Assembly (NCBI GenBank): GCA_036924285.1 | Contig: JAYKYS010000005.1 | Location: 4,774,001-4,838,000, forward strand | Direction: 5' to 3' | Source: Asterella californica | Lineage: Eukaryota > Streptophyta > Marchantiopsida > Marchantiales > Aytoniaceae | Length of the DNA: 64,000 bases | Part shown: in pieces, positions 45,582 to 56,756 of the stretch | How the letters are laid out: each line of letters starts with the position of its first letter | Numbering within the stretch: the stretch's first letter is position 1 | Position numbers and translations under genes: made by a program | Notes under the pieces: model-generated | What the model was told of the DNA's origin: nothing | Database searches by the model: none | What the model saw: the letters and a program-made list of their open reading frames with translations, nothing else

Positions 45582-46380
45582 TGTCACACCACAAGTATCC
45601 CATTATTTGTGTGTATGCTTATATACATTTCATTAGGTATGACTATCTTAAAGGTTACTCTAGTTTGAAGATCTAAATTTAGAGTGATCAAAAGTAGTCA
45701 TAACTAGCTGAGATAGTTATAACTAAGTTGAGGAAACTATTAGAGGTTCCACTATGGCACTATAGGACAAGTGCGGAGCTCTAAATATGCTTTCCAAAAG
45801 TATGTAACTTTGTTGACCATCGCTGATTGGATGCATGATGAAAAGTCATGCACAAAGATCTAAAGATGCTCCTCAAAAGACGTATTAGTGTGTTGTCGTC
45901 TTTCGACTGGATAGCGTGGAAAGTTAACACTTTACAAAAGCTAAAGTAGGAGAATCTCTTACTTTAGTAAAGTAGAACAAGTAATGTGTGTGCTATTCTT
46001 AAGTCTTAGTAGCCTTTAGAAGTTTTACTATTTTGGATTGCGCACTTATCATGAGGTAACGTAACTTAGTGAAAGTTACCACGATAAGAAGTTGTAGAGT
46101 ATATAAGGAGGAGTTGAGAAGGTGGAAGACACTCTCATTTTCCTGTCTATAAGTAAAGTGAGCATTGGAGACCTTGGGAGTCCTTGAGTACTATGTGATG
46201 CAATGTGGAAGGCGGGGTTAGAACTTGTTTGCAGGAACGCTATTAGAGAGACCGATGTGACCATGCGGGTCAGAGTGTTGAGTGAAGTGAGCATGGGTAT
46301 GATAGAATCTTTGTAATTAAGGTGCACTAGTAATCCTAGTAATCTGAGGTACCCTTGGATGAGAGACAGGCCGGCTTACA
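45582..46380 (+). repeat. E4 5' LTR (799 bp)
   Basis: Begins TGTCACACCACAAGTATCCC and ends GGCCGGCTTACA. It has a clear TATA box (see separate entry) about 280 bp before the LTR end. The 3' partner is 52413-53211. Confidence 0.95.
46100..46107 (+). promoter_or_regulatory. TATA box in the E4 5' LTR
   Basis: TATATAAG followed by GAGGAG; conserved in the 3' LTR at 52931-52938. Position within the LTR suits the element promoter. Confidence 0.6.
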
Positions 46381-46383
46381 GTT

Positions 46384-46402
46384 TGGTTCCGTTGCCGGGA
46401 GC
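46384..46402 (+). other. Primer-binding site of E4, tRNA-Asp-like
   Basis: TGGTTCCGTTGCCGGGAGC begins three bases after the LTR. CGTTGCCGGG matches the complement of the plant tRNA-Asp 3' region used by Athila/Tat elements; bases 4-5 (TT for CG) differ. Confidence 0.65.
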
Positions 46403-46969
46403 TCGATACAAAGATTCGTATTTAGTCGTTAGTACAGTTCATGTCTGTTTTTGAGCATGAGTTCAGAACCTTTGTACATACACCATGTTATAGAGGGCAA
46501 GATAAGCTTTCCAATAAGCTTGATATCTCCGAGAGATCAATTGTGAGGAGAGAGTTATGTCTTTCGGAAGTTAAGGAGGTTTTTCGGTATCAAATAGTGA
46601 GCTCTCGGGAAGGAGTTTACAATCAGTTTCATATTTTCAGTTTTTAGAGTTAGACCTTGAAATCTTCCATGCTGATAGCTTGCAAGATAAGCTATCTAGG
46701 CACCCAAATCATGCGTGAATTGATCGAGTAGAACTGGAGTTATGGCATTCGAAGCGAAGGGGGGTCAAATCTGTTATATCGCTTGCTGAAGTAAAAGAGT
46801 GAAAGAATTTCAGAATTCTTGAGAGGGTTATGTTCGATCTCTGAGGCTCAGGGTTGACAAGTTAAGCTTCTACTTAGTAATGTGAGAGATTGCTAAGTGA
46901 GAAGATAGTCGAGTGATCAAAACTGTCAAACAAGCTATATAGCGAGGAGATGTATGACGGATCATCGTC

Positions 46970-47434
46970 ATGGAAGGACAGCAAGAGTGGAAATTGAGGT
47001 TGAGCAAGATCCCTCAAGACTATGCGGTGATAGTTACCGCTGATCTGGCGAAAGGAGAATTTCGACTAGAATTTGAGGAAGAAGCAGAGAGTAGTCGTAA
47101 GAACCAGGAGAAGAACTCGAGGTGCTTTTTGTGTGGAGAAGAAGGACATAAAGTGAGCAAGTGTCGTACGAAGAATAGACTTTTGCGTGAGCGAAGAGGG
47201 TTGGTCGACTTAAGCTTACACATAGGTCCTTCTTCCCCTAGACAAGACGTCATTGATCCTACAACCTTTTGTCCTAGATGTGGAGTGGACGGGATTCCAG
47301 TTGAACACGAGTGTAGCGCAGTGGTTGCTTTGCTAGAAACGGTAGCCGAAGGTCTCGAGAGAAGGTTGAGTGTAGAAACGGAACGAGTGAAGACCTCTAG
47401 CGAGGATGGAGATAGTCTGTCACACGAGAGATAA
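46970..47434 (+). CDS. E4 extra ORF ahead of gag, two zinc-binding motifs
   Basis: 154 residues from ATG 46970, about 570 bp after the primer site. It has a retroviral-type knuckle CFLCGEEGHKVSKC (CX2CX4HX4C) near residues 52-65 and a second metal-binding-like motif CPRCGVDGIPVEHEC (CX2CX8HXC) near 101-115, with acidic segments before and after. It is in the same frame as the gag-pol ORF but separated by TAA at 47432 and TAA at 47549. It may be a separate accessory protein, or the N-terminal part of an ancestral longer Gag now cut by stops. I do not recognise a named family; nucleic-acid binding is inferred from the knuckle only. Confidence 0.55.
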   Translation: MEGQQEWKLRLSKIPQDYAVIVTADLAKGEFRLEFEEEAESSRKNQEKNSRCFLCGEEGHKVSKCRTKNRLLRERRGLVDLSLHIGPSSPRQDVIDPTTFCPRCGVDGIPVEHECSAVVALLETVAEGLERRLSVETERVKTSSEDGDSLSHER

Positions 47435-47569
47435 GATGACCATGAGGGTCAAACTTATTCCAACCTTTGGAGAGGAGAGAGCTCAACGGGGAAATTGTGG
47501 ATTGCGGTGAAGTGCGATCTTCACATCCGCAAGCAGTTCCTTGAGTAAGAAGAAGAAAAGAAGAGAAGA

Positions 47570-50230
47570 ATGAGGAAACTTCCGGTGTTTTACGGAAAGG
47601 ATGGAGAAGACCTGGAAGGATTTGTGAGGGACTTCAAAAGAGCATGCATTGGCAATGGAGATCGAAAGAAGAGCGAGTGGGTAGGGTTGATATCTGAATT
47701 TCTTGAGAATTCTGCATTGACATGGTATGAGGATAGGAAGAAGAGAAGCGTAGTGGGGACTCCAGTTGATACTTGGGAAGTATTGACGGAGGCCTTAATT
47801 GAAACTTTTCTTCTCGATGAAAGTTACGAGAAGTTAATGGTAGAGGTAACTTACCTCAAACAAGGAGAGAAAGAGAAAGTAAGGACTTACGCCGAGAGGG
47901 TGGAGAAATTAGAACAAAAGTTTCGGGTGGTTTTACGAAAGAGTGGAGATGTAGTAGAACCAACGATGGTGGGCATTGGAGCAATGCTCACAAAGAATTT
48001 TATTGGGGGATTGAGGCCGGAGATTCGAACACAAGTGCGGTATGAGAGACCAACTTCGAAGGCTGATGCAGTGAAGATCGCAACCAGGATGGAAGAGAGT
48101 CTGGATGGAGACGACTTGCAACCAATGACTGTTGGGGCAGCATGTGGAGATGTGCAAGGGCCGATCATGCCAACTCTGACGCCTGCGAGTGTTCCGACTG
48201 TTCGATTTCAGAATCTGACTCCGGTAGCTCCCACTAGTGCGGTTACAGTCACTGTACCATCTAGATCTGTTACTCCCGACTTTCGTGATGAGTTGAAAAG
48301 TTTGACAGAGTCTCTAGCGGATTTGAAGATCAATATGGTGAATTTGTTGCAACACCGCAGTCCAAATGTTGGAGGAGGCTCACGAGGTTATGGGAACTAT
48401 CAGTCCAGAGGTGGACCACCGCAAGGATCACCAAGTAACTACACGAGCCAAGGATGTTTTACGTGTGGAGGATCACACTTCCAACGTAATTGTCCAAGTC
48501 GTAATGGTGGAACAGTGGATGGAGCTTCAACTTCACAAAGCAAGGACAAGGGTGTGGCATGCATTGACATCTTGGAGCCACGAGATGTACGAGAAGGTTT
48601 TCAATCTGTAGAGTTGTTGGCTCAAGAGAGGAAGAGGATGAGGACGCATTTCGACGAGGGAGAACCTGTCGTGATGGAAGATTCTCCAAGTCAAAATACT
48701 CGAAGTAGCAAATCTTCTTCAAAATCCAAAGAGCGGCGGAAGAAATTGGAAAATACTGATTTCACAATTTCAATGGAGCAATCAAAATACAATGTGGTGG
48801 AGGACGTGGGTAAGCAACGAGCAAACATTACTGTGGGACAGTTGATTGCTCTGAATCCTTCGGTGAGGAAAGAACTTCGTAGCGGTCTAAGCTCTCGACG
48901 AGGTCGGAAGAAGAAGGTAAATCTTTCTACTGTCGGCGTGAGTGCTTTAGATGCTAGTGAAGGAGAGGTGTGCAACAAGGCATCAAAAGTAGAGGCTCGT
49001 ATCAATGGGAGAGATGTCTCAGATGTTCTTGTCGATGGAGGATCGGCAGTAAACGCCATCTCAGAACGACTCATGAGGAAGTTGGATCTAGTACCAACGC
49101 GTCCTTCTAGTATCACGGTTGGCATGGCTAACAGACAGCGAGTTAGACCATTGGGAGTGCTGGAGAGAGTTTGCGTGTCAGTAATGGGAGTGCAAGTAAA
49201 CATGACATTTCAAATCTTGAAAGAGTCAAGTTATGAAATGTTACTCGGAAGACTTTGGCTTCGAGCAGTACATGCAACGGATAACTGGCACAAAGATTAT
49301 TTACGCATCGGACCGAATCACCACCGGATCAAAGTTCTATTGCTCGGAGATCAAGTTGGGACGTCGGAATCGGATCGACCCACATCGGACTACTGGGAGT
49401 CAGAAGTCGTCGATACTACTTCTGATGTAGGTACCAATTCTTCAGATTCAGAATCTGAAAATACATCGTCAGAAGAGGAGAGGGAAGAACGAAATGTGGG
49501 TGTGAACGTAGTGGATCTTTTCCCTTCTCCGGAAGTGCAAAGAGATAGAGACAAAGAACCGTTGACTCCCGAGGAGGTGGAGAGAAGAATTGCCACCTTA
49601 CGTTATGGATCGAAGGTTACTAAAGAGGAGAAGAGTTGTTTCGAAGAGATCTTTCGCAAATACATTCATGTATTTGCATTTAGTTACAAGGATCTGAGGG
49701 AGGTCACACTGGAGCAACACCATATCGAGTTAGAGAAGGAAGTCAAACCGGTACGACAGAAGCAACGAAGAGTGAGTCCTCCAATTGCGGATCTGGTGAA
49801 AGAAGAGATCGAGAAGCTGCACACTGCTGGATTCATTTACGAGGTGGAGCATTCTGAATGGGTATCACCTATTGTGATCGTAAAGAAGAAAAATGGCAAA
49901 TTGAGAGTGTGTGTTGATTACAAGAAGCTCAATGCGGTCACAAAGAAGGATTATTATCCACTACCTTTCATCGACGAGATCTTGGAAGAAGTGGCGGGAA
50001 ACGAATGGTACAGCTTTGGAGATGGTTATAGCGGATATAACCAGATCAAAATTGCACCAGAACATCAACACCTGACCACTTTCACTACTCCGTGGGGTAC
50101 GTTTGCATTTCGAGTCACGCCATTTGGTCTGTGTAATACTCCTGCGACGTTTCAAAGGTTTATGAACAAAGTGTTCGAACCTTTCTTAGGAAAGTTTGTG
50201 AGAGATTTTATAGATGACTTTTGTGTTTAG
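47570..50230 (+). pseudogene. E4 gag-protease-RT, ending at a nonsense codon
   Basis: ATG 47570, 886 codons to TAG 50228. Gag core at the start (KLPVFYGKDGEDLEGFVRDF, ALTWYEDR), a knuckle CFTCGGSHFQRNC near residue 295, protease active site VLVDGGSAVNAIS near 487 (D-G-G-S type) with GRLWLR after it, then RT: WVSPIVIVKKKNGKLRVCVD, YSGYNQIKIAPEHQHLTTF, TPFGLCNTPATFQRFM and FIDDFCV at 880-886. The stop falls two residues after the catalytic DD region, where relatives I know have a Tyr, so a single base change would explain it. The downstream ORF at 50261 is in the same frame. Confidence 0.92.
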
Positions 50231-50923
50231 GGGAGTAAGGAGAAGCATTTTGAGCACCTTGTGAAGGTCTTAGAATGTTTTGATGTAGCAAATGCATCTC
50301 TCAATCCGGAGAAATGTATTTTTGGGTGTGAGGAAGGGTTACTCTTGGGTCATATCATATCCAAGGACGGCATTGCCGTTGATCCAGAGAAGGTGCAAAA
50401 GATCTTAGAGCTCCCTTTTCCTAGTACTCTCACTAAGCTACGACAGTTTTTAGGTATGGTGGGGTATTATCGAAGGTTTATACTCTCGTTCTCACATAAA
50501 GCGTATGCTTTGACTGTATATCTGAAGAAGGGAGTAGATTACGTGTTGATTTTAGGAGATGAAGAAGCTCTAGCCGCCTTTGAGGAACTGAAGAAAGCTC
50601 TTACTTCAGCTCCGATCTTGGTTAAGCCCGATTGGAATAAACAGTTTATTCTATATACGGATGCTTCAAATATAGCAGTAGGATGTACTTTAAGTCAGTA
50701 TGATGTTGAAGGTAGAGATAATCCTATCGCATATGCTAGTCGGCAGATGGTCAAGGCAGAGAGAAATTATTCTGTGACAGAGAGAGAAGGATTAGCAGTG
50801 ATCTATGCTTTGAGAAAATTTCGACATTATCTCATAGGAGGCAAGTTCACTATCGTTACAGATCATAAGGCATTGAAGTACATCTTCAATAAACCTATGG
50901 TCGAAGGACGATTAGCAAGGTGA
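50231..50923 (+). pseudogene. E4 RT thumb and RNase H
   Basis: Continues the previous frame: NPEKCIFGCEEGLLLGHIIS, RQFLGMVGYYRRFI (RT connection), then RNase H with LYTDASNIAVGCTLSQ, AERNYSVTEREGLAVIYALR and IVTDHKALKYIF. Ends at TGA 50921 inside the usual RW.L motif (LAR, stop, KLLLSEYDYEI), so TGG to TGA is likely. RNase H catalytic acids look intact. Confidence 0.9.
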
Positions 50924-52399
50924 AAGCTCTTATTATCAGAGTACGACTACGAGATTTGCGATCGACCAAGGAAGAAACACGCGAATGCAGATTTGCTATC
51001 TAGAGCTTACGATGGCGATGGAGAGGAGCCGGTGGATGACACCTTTCCTGACGAAGATTTGATGGTCTTGATGAGCAACTCTATTATCCCAATAGAATAT
51101 CAAGAAATTTGGGATTTTGTTACGGAAGGTGTCTATCCAGATGGGATGCGTACCAGAGAGAAGAAGGCGTTGGTGAAACGAAGTCAACCTTACTCGGTGG
51201 TGGAAGGTGTGTTATTCCGTGAAGGAGTTGATGGGGTCTTGAGAAGAGCTGCGAGCAAGGAGGAGTCTCTACGACTCATGGAAGAATTCCATGACGGTCC
51301 AGTATGTGGAGGACATTTCGCAGGCAAGTTGACGGCTCATAAGATACTCGACGCAGGATATCACTGGAGGGGGATGTTTAGAGATTGCTTGACGTATTGT
51401 AAAACTTGTGATGTTTGTCAAGCTTTCGCTATTAAATCTAGTGTTTCCACTCCTCTTAGATCTATTCCGGTTCTCGGACCTTTCGAGAAATGGGGAATAG
51501 ATTTTGTTGGGCCTTTGAATCGCACCCCTCGCAACAATAAGTATATTGTTGTAGCCACAGATTATCTTACGAAGTGGGTAGAAGCTAGACCTCTTGTAAC
51601 TATTGGAGAAGTTGAGGTGGGTAGATTTCTGTACGAACGGATCATTACTAGGTTTGGATGTCCTCTGGAGTTAGTTTCTGATAGGGGTCGAGAATTTGTG
51701 AGTGGTATGACTACTGCTATGTGCACCCACTTCTCCATTTCTCAGAGGGTTACTACTTCATATAAACCTAGTTCAAACGGGTTGGTAGAGAGGACAAACT
51801 TTACCTTGTGTCAAATGTTAGCAAAGGATGCTGACATGGAAGGGGCCAAACACAACTGGGACAAGCGTCTTCATGCGGTTCTATGGGAGTATCGTACAAC
51901 AGTGAAGACGTCTACGGGATATTCACCTTTCAAGATGGTGTATAGGTTGGAATCAAGATTACCAATCCAGTTCGACCTAACCACCTTTCAGACCTTGCAA
52001 GCTGGACTGAAGAGAAAGGGTGGTCCAATAGCTGAGAAAGAGAGGGGAGAAACCTTGTTGGAGCTGGAGGAAAATAGAGACGACGCAACTCAACGAATTG
52101 AGATGGCTCAGCTACAACAGAAGAAGAGCTATGACAAGCGCTTGGCGAAGAACAAAACGAAGTTACAGCCATTTCAAGAGGGTGAGTGGGTGATGTTATG
52201 GGATGCTATTAGGCACAAGCGAGTTCAAAAGAAATTCTTACGTCGATATTTTGGACCTTTCATCATCTCCAAAGTGTGGAGTAATGGCACCTACGATCTT
52301 CAAGAAAGGAGTGGTACGTTCTTCGACCGAGTGAACCACGACAAGCTAAAGAAGTTCCATCAACGTGATACTTCACTCCGAGGACGGAGTGAAAATTAA
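50924..52399 (+). pseudogene. E4 RNase H end and integrase
   Basis: The same frame goes on through KKHANADLLSRAYDGDG to the integrase: zinc-binding region EFHDGPVCGGHFAGKLTAHK and CKTCDVCQAF, catalytic core WGIDFVGPLNRTPRNNKYIV, VSDRGREFVSG and PSSNGLVERTNFTL supplying Asp, Asp and Glu, then a GPY/F module (RRYFGPFIISKVW). It ends at TAA 52397 about 13 bp before the 3' LTR. It has no chromodomain. The coding region is intact from 50924 onward but cannot be reached past two stops. Confidence 0.9.
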
Positions 52400-52401
52400 G
52401 T

Positions 52402-52412
52402 CTGGGGGTAAA
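52402..52412 (+). other. Polypurine tract region of E4
   Basis: CTGGGGGTAAA lies between the pol stop and the LTR start TGTCAC. Short and interrupted by a T but in the right place. Confidence 0.65.
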
Positions 52413-53211
52413 TGTCACACCCCAAGTATCCCATTATTTGTGTGTATGCTTATATACATTTCATTAGGTATGACTATCTTAAAGGTTACTCTAGTTTGAA
52501 GATCTAAATTTAGAGTGATCAAAAGTAGTCATAACTAGCTGAGATAGTTATAACTAAGTTGAGGAAACTATTAGAGGTTCCACTATGGCACTATAAGACA
52601 AGTGCGGAGCTCTAAATATGCTTTCCAAAAGTATGTAACTTTGTTGACCATCGCTGATTGGATGCATGATGAAAAGTCATGCACAAAGATCTAAAGATGC
52701 TCCTCAAAAGACGTATTAGTGTGTTGTCGTCTTTCGACTGGATAGCGTGGAAAGTTAACACTTTACAAAAGCTAAAGTAGGAGAATCTCTTACTTTAGTA
52801 AAGTAGAACAAGTAATGTGTGTGCTATTCTTAAGTCTTAGTAGCCTTTAGAAGTTTTACTATTTTGGATTGCGCACTTATCATGAGATAACGTAACTTAG
52901 TGAAAGTTACCACGGTAAGAAGTTGTAGAGTATATAAGGAGGAGTTGAGAAGGTGGAAGACACTCTCATTTTCCTGTCTATAAGTAAAGTGAGCATTGGA
53001 GACCTTGGGAGTCCTTGAGTACTATGTGATGCAATGTGGAGGGCGGGGTTAGAACTTGTTTGCAGGAACGCTATTAGAGAGACCGATGTGACCATGCGGG
53101 TCAGAGTGTTGAGTGAAGTGAGCATGGGTATGATAGAATCTTTGTAATTAAGGTGCACTAGTAATCCTAGTCATCTAAGGTACCCCTGGGTGAGAGACAG
53201 GCCGGCTTACA
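52413..53211 (+). repeat. E4 3' LTR (799 bp)
   Basis: Same length as the 5' LTR, with nine differences counted, seven of them transitions. Ends GGCCGGCTTACA, followed by the GATC duplication. Confidence 0.95.
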
Positions 53212-53215
53212 GATC
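53212..53215. other. Target-site duplication of E4, right copy
   Basis: GATC after the LTR end; matches 45578-45581. Confidence 0.8.
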
Positions 53216-54177
53216 GATGGGGCTCGGGTCAATCACATCCATTGGTCATCAAAGAGAGACCTAAGGAGCCAAACCATGCTGTCCATAGGTTCCAACGAGC
53301 CAAGGTGGCATTTCAGATCTGCACAGCTAGACAATTTGGAAAGCAGATCAAGTCAGTAGACGAAGCTTGGGTTGCAGTGATGTATAAACCCAAGGTGGAG
53401 ACGGATGAGGAAGAACGTGTTGCTGCTCTTCCCATACATCCTGATATGCAAATGCTGATTGAGAGATATTCTCATATAATGCCGGATCAGTTACCAACAG
53501 GACTTCCTCCGAGGAAAGCCTTGGATCATGCCATTGATCTGGTTCCTGAGGCTACACCTATCGCAGTGCCATCAAGACGCATGTCGTTTGATGAGCTAAC
53601 AGAGCTGAAGACTCAGTTGAAAGAATTGATAGCTCAAGGTATCTTACGACCCAGCATATCACCTTATGCTGCACCGGTCTTGTTCGTGGTCAAGAAAGAT
53701 GGTGGTATCCGCATGTGTGCAGACTACCGTGCACTTAATAAGGTTACTGTCAAGAACAAGTATCCTCTTCCTCTCATGGATGAAATCACAGATCGGTTGG
53801 CCACAGGAAAGTACTTCACCAAGTTGGATCTTCGTTCTGGATATCATCAAATCCGGATCAAAGAAGGAGATGAAGAAAAGACGGCTATAAGGACGAGGTA
53901 TGGCTTGTTTGAGTATACAGTGTTGCCGTTTGGATTGTCCAATGCACCTGGTACTTTCTGCAGGTTAATGAATGAGATCTTCAGAGATCTCTTGGATGAG
54001 AGTGTTATCGTGTACTTAGACGATATCATCATCTTCTCATCCACTTGGAATCAGCATCTAGCAGATGTTGAAATGGTGTTTAAGCGTCTAGAAGAACATC
54101 AACTCTACCTCAAGAAGAGCAAGTGCTCTTTTGGACAAGAGAGTGTGGTGTTTCTAGGATGTTTGATCGATGCGTAG
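53216..54177 (+). pseudogene. E3 pol continued: RT, ending at a nonsense codon
   Basis: The frame is open from the E4 junction to TAG 54175. Pre-RT linker, then SPYAAPVLFVVKKDGGIRMC, KLDLRSGYHQIRIKEGDEEK, LPFGLSNAPGTFCRLMNEIF and the catalytic YLDDIIIFS, followed by KKSKCSFGQESVVFLG. All RT motifs are standard Ty3. The stop comes at LIDA, stop, GIHPN, where a Gln codon CAG to TAG is the simplest explanation. Confidence 0.92.
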
Positions 54178-56355
54178 GGTATTCATCCTAACAGGGCTAA
54201 GATTCAAGCCATTGTTGAATGGAAGAGACCTGAGAGTGTTCATGAGCTCAGATCTTTTCTTGGGTTAGCCACATATTTTCGACGCTTTGTTTATCAGTTT
54301 GCGCATAAAGCCGCACCTTTGTTTGGCTTATTACGCAAGACTTCCAAGGTTGTTTGGAATCCAGCAGCTGAAAGAGCGTTTCAGGAGTTGAAACAAGCAC
54401 TGACAGAGATGCCCGTGCTAGCTCTTCCAAAGATGGGAGAACCTTTCGAGGTTCACACAGATGCTTCTCAATGGGCCATTGGAGGAGTGCTGATGCAAGA
54501 AAAGCATCCAGTGGCTTACGAAAGTCATAAGTTTTCAAAAACAGAGGCAAAATGGCATGCTCATGAACAAGAGATGTTCGCAGTTGTCCACTGTCTGAAA
54601 CGTTGGGAGCATTATTTGTTACCAAGCAAAGTTACTGTTGTGACGGACTGCGAGGGTAATACATACTTTCAAAGTAAACCTCGGTTGTCATGCAAACAAC
54701 AGAGATGGCAAGTGGAGCTTGCACGTTTTGATATCGAATGGCGATATCAAAAAGAGAAGGAAAATATTCCAGCGGATGTGTTAAGCAGACGTGTCCAGGC
54801 GTTAACAACCCAAGACACAAGTGAAGAGCTTTTGGATCGAATCAGACAAGCATTGCCAGATGATCCTCAGGCTCGACGTTGGACCAGCCAACAAGGGAGA
54901 GATCCATTGGTACGTCATCTCTCATTTCGCAATGGCCTTTGGTTTTATAAGCAAACCAAGGTCTATGTTCCAGCTGGAGCTCTAAGGACACTAGTCATGC
55001 AAGAATGTCATGATTGTGAACTAGCTGGACATGGAGGACAAAATAGAACGTTACAACGACTTAAAGAGCAGTTTTATTGGCCAACCATGTTGGAGGATGT
55101 GATCAAGTACGTGCAGACTTGCTTGACATGTCAGCAACAACGAACTGAGCGGAGGAGACCTGCAGGATTGCTGAGACCATTATCAATACATGATGGGCCT
55201 TGGGAAAGCATAAGTATGGACTTATGCACCGGTTTACCTGAGTCAGGAGGTTTTGACACTTTGCTAGTTGTCATCGATCGTTTCAGCAAACAAGCTCACC
55301 TCATCCCTTGTAGGGAAGCAGTAACGTCAAAAGGTGCCGCTGAACTATTCATTCGATATATTTTTAAGTATCACGGGATGCCTAAAGACATTATTTCAGA
55401 CTTGGATAGGAGGTTTGTTGCTGAGTTTTGGAAGGGTTTGTTTCGAAGACTCGGAACTACCCTCAAGTTCAGTTCCTCCTATCATCCTGAAACTGATGGT
55501 CAGACGGAAAGGACGATACAGATAGTAGAGCAAGGGTTGAAAAACTATATCATGCGAGATCAAAGTGATTGGAGCGAGCACTTGGACTTGGTGGAGTTTA
55601 CATATAACAACACTAAGCATTCGAGTACAGGATTTAAACCATTTGAAGTGGTTTATCGAGGCTCTCATGCACCTTGGACTCCTATAGCTCTGGCTACCAA
55701 GGGGCATGAAAACACAAGAAGGTCAAACCAGGATCCTCTAGATCTAGAGACTTTCATACGTGTTCAGGGTACTGTGTTTCAAGAAGCCAAGAAACACATG
55801 GAGAAGGCACAACAACGGTATGCCAAGTATGCAAACCGTGGTAGGCAAGACGTACAGTTCGAAGAAGGGCAGAGGGTCTGGTTGAGAACCAAGAACTTCA
55901 GAATACCAGCAGGGGTGGACTTAGCCAAGAAGCTTCTTCCAAAGTGGGCCGGACCATTCCTGATTGAGAAGAAGTTAGGTCCTATGACCTATAAGTTACG
56001 TTTTCCAGCTAGCATGAAACATTATCACCCCATCATTCATGTTTCTAACTTGAAAATGTTTCGTGAAGAACTAGAATTGTTGCCTGGAAGATATCAGAAA
56101 TGGCATCTAGTCTTAGAAGCATTACCAAGAGCTGATGATCTTGAGTTGATTGAGATAGTAGATCATCGAGCATCACCGAATCCAGATGGAGCTGGAGAAC
56201 CCGTTACTCAATACCTATGTCGTTGGACAGGTAGAGTTCCGGGATTGGTAAGTGAAGCTTGGGAGTATCTAGATGATCTAGCATTGTATAAGTTCCAGGA
56301 ACCACTGCGTAAATACTTTGTGAGACGACAGTCCGCAGTGTTTTCTTCCAGCTAA
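54178..56355 (+). pseudogene. E3 pol continued: RNase H, integrase, chromodomain-like tail
   Basis: Same frame as the RT part. RT connection LRSFLGLATYFRRFV, RNase H VHTDASQWAIGGVLMQ and VADVLSRR-like PADVLSRR. Integrase zinc site CHDCELAGHGGQNRTLQRL with CLTCQQQ; core ISMDLCTGLP (Asp), ISDLDRRFVAEFW (Asp) and ETDGQTERTIQ (Glu); GPY/F module KWAGPFLIEKKLG. The C-terminus (YLCRWTGRVPGLVSEAWEYL, then DDL) has the layout of a chromodomain, which places E3 among chromoviruses; in that group the domain is thought to steer integration to particular chromatin. Ends at TAA 56353. Confidence 0.92.
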
Positions 56356-56756
56356 GCGGTGGACTGAATCGAGTCAGAAGAGTCATGCAAAGGGCCATTC
56401 AAGGACACTGGAACCGAGTAGATCTGGCCAATCTGCTCGTCTAAAGGTGGAGTTGTGGTCTGCTGACTGCTTATGGCTGTCGGATGTCAATCAGGTTTAG
56501 GCTGACGCTACTATGGTGTATCATAGTAAGGAGGTGGATAAAAAGAAACTGACGAGTTCACCACCTGGAAGCTAGGGTTCTGTCTCACCCGAAAGCTTCA
56601 ACGGATGCTCGGTAATGGAGCATAGCCTTGAGATAGGGCTTAACCTTACCCTGGATGGGGTAATGTTTCTCTGGATTTGAGGAAGTGTTGTTCCTAATGT
56701 GATATTGTAGATACCGCAGTTCAGTGGAAGAATTGCGTTTTGCTGGTTGGGACGAT
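56356..56756 (+). other. E3 3' untranslated segment
   Basis: 400 bp between the pol stop and the 3' LTR. No good polypurine run abuts the LTR (the last bases are GGTTGGGACGAT), which is unusual; purine-rich stretches lie further upstream at about 56529-56550. Confidence 0.6.

Larger units (their letters stand above)
45582..53211 (+). mobile_element. Ty3/gypsy element E4 nested in E3 pol
   Basis: 7,630 bp with two 799 bp LTRs (TGTCAC start, CTTACA end) that differ at nine positions (about 1.1 percent). Internal order: primer site, extra zinc-knuckle ORF, gag-protease-RT-RNase H-integrase, polypurine tract. The RT motif FIDDF and the Asp-tRNA-like primer site recall the Athila/Tat side of Ty3, as an inference. 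Two in-frame stops in pol (50228, 50921) disable this copy. Lower LTR divergence than E3 agrees with E4 being the younger insertion. Confidence 0.95.

Noticed and set aside
46076..46327. Conserved minus-strand 83-residue ORF also found at 52907-53158
   Set aside because: It is within the two LTRs of E4, so its conservation only reflects recent LTR identity; no motif.
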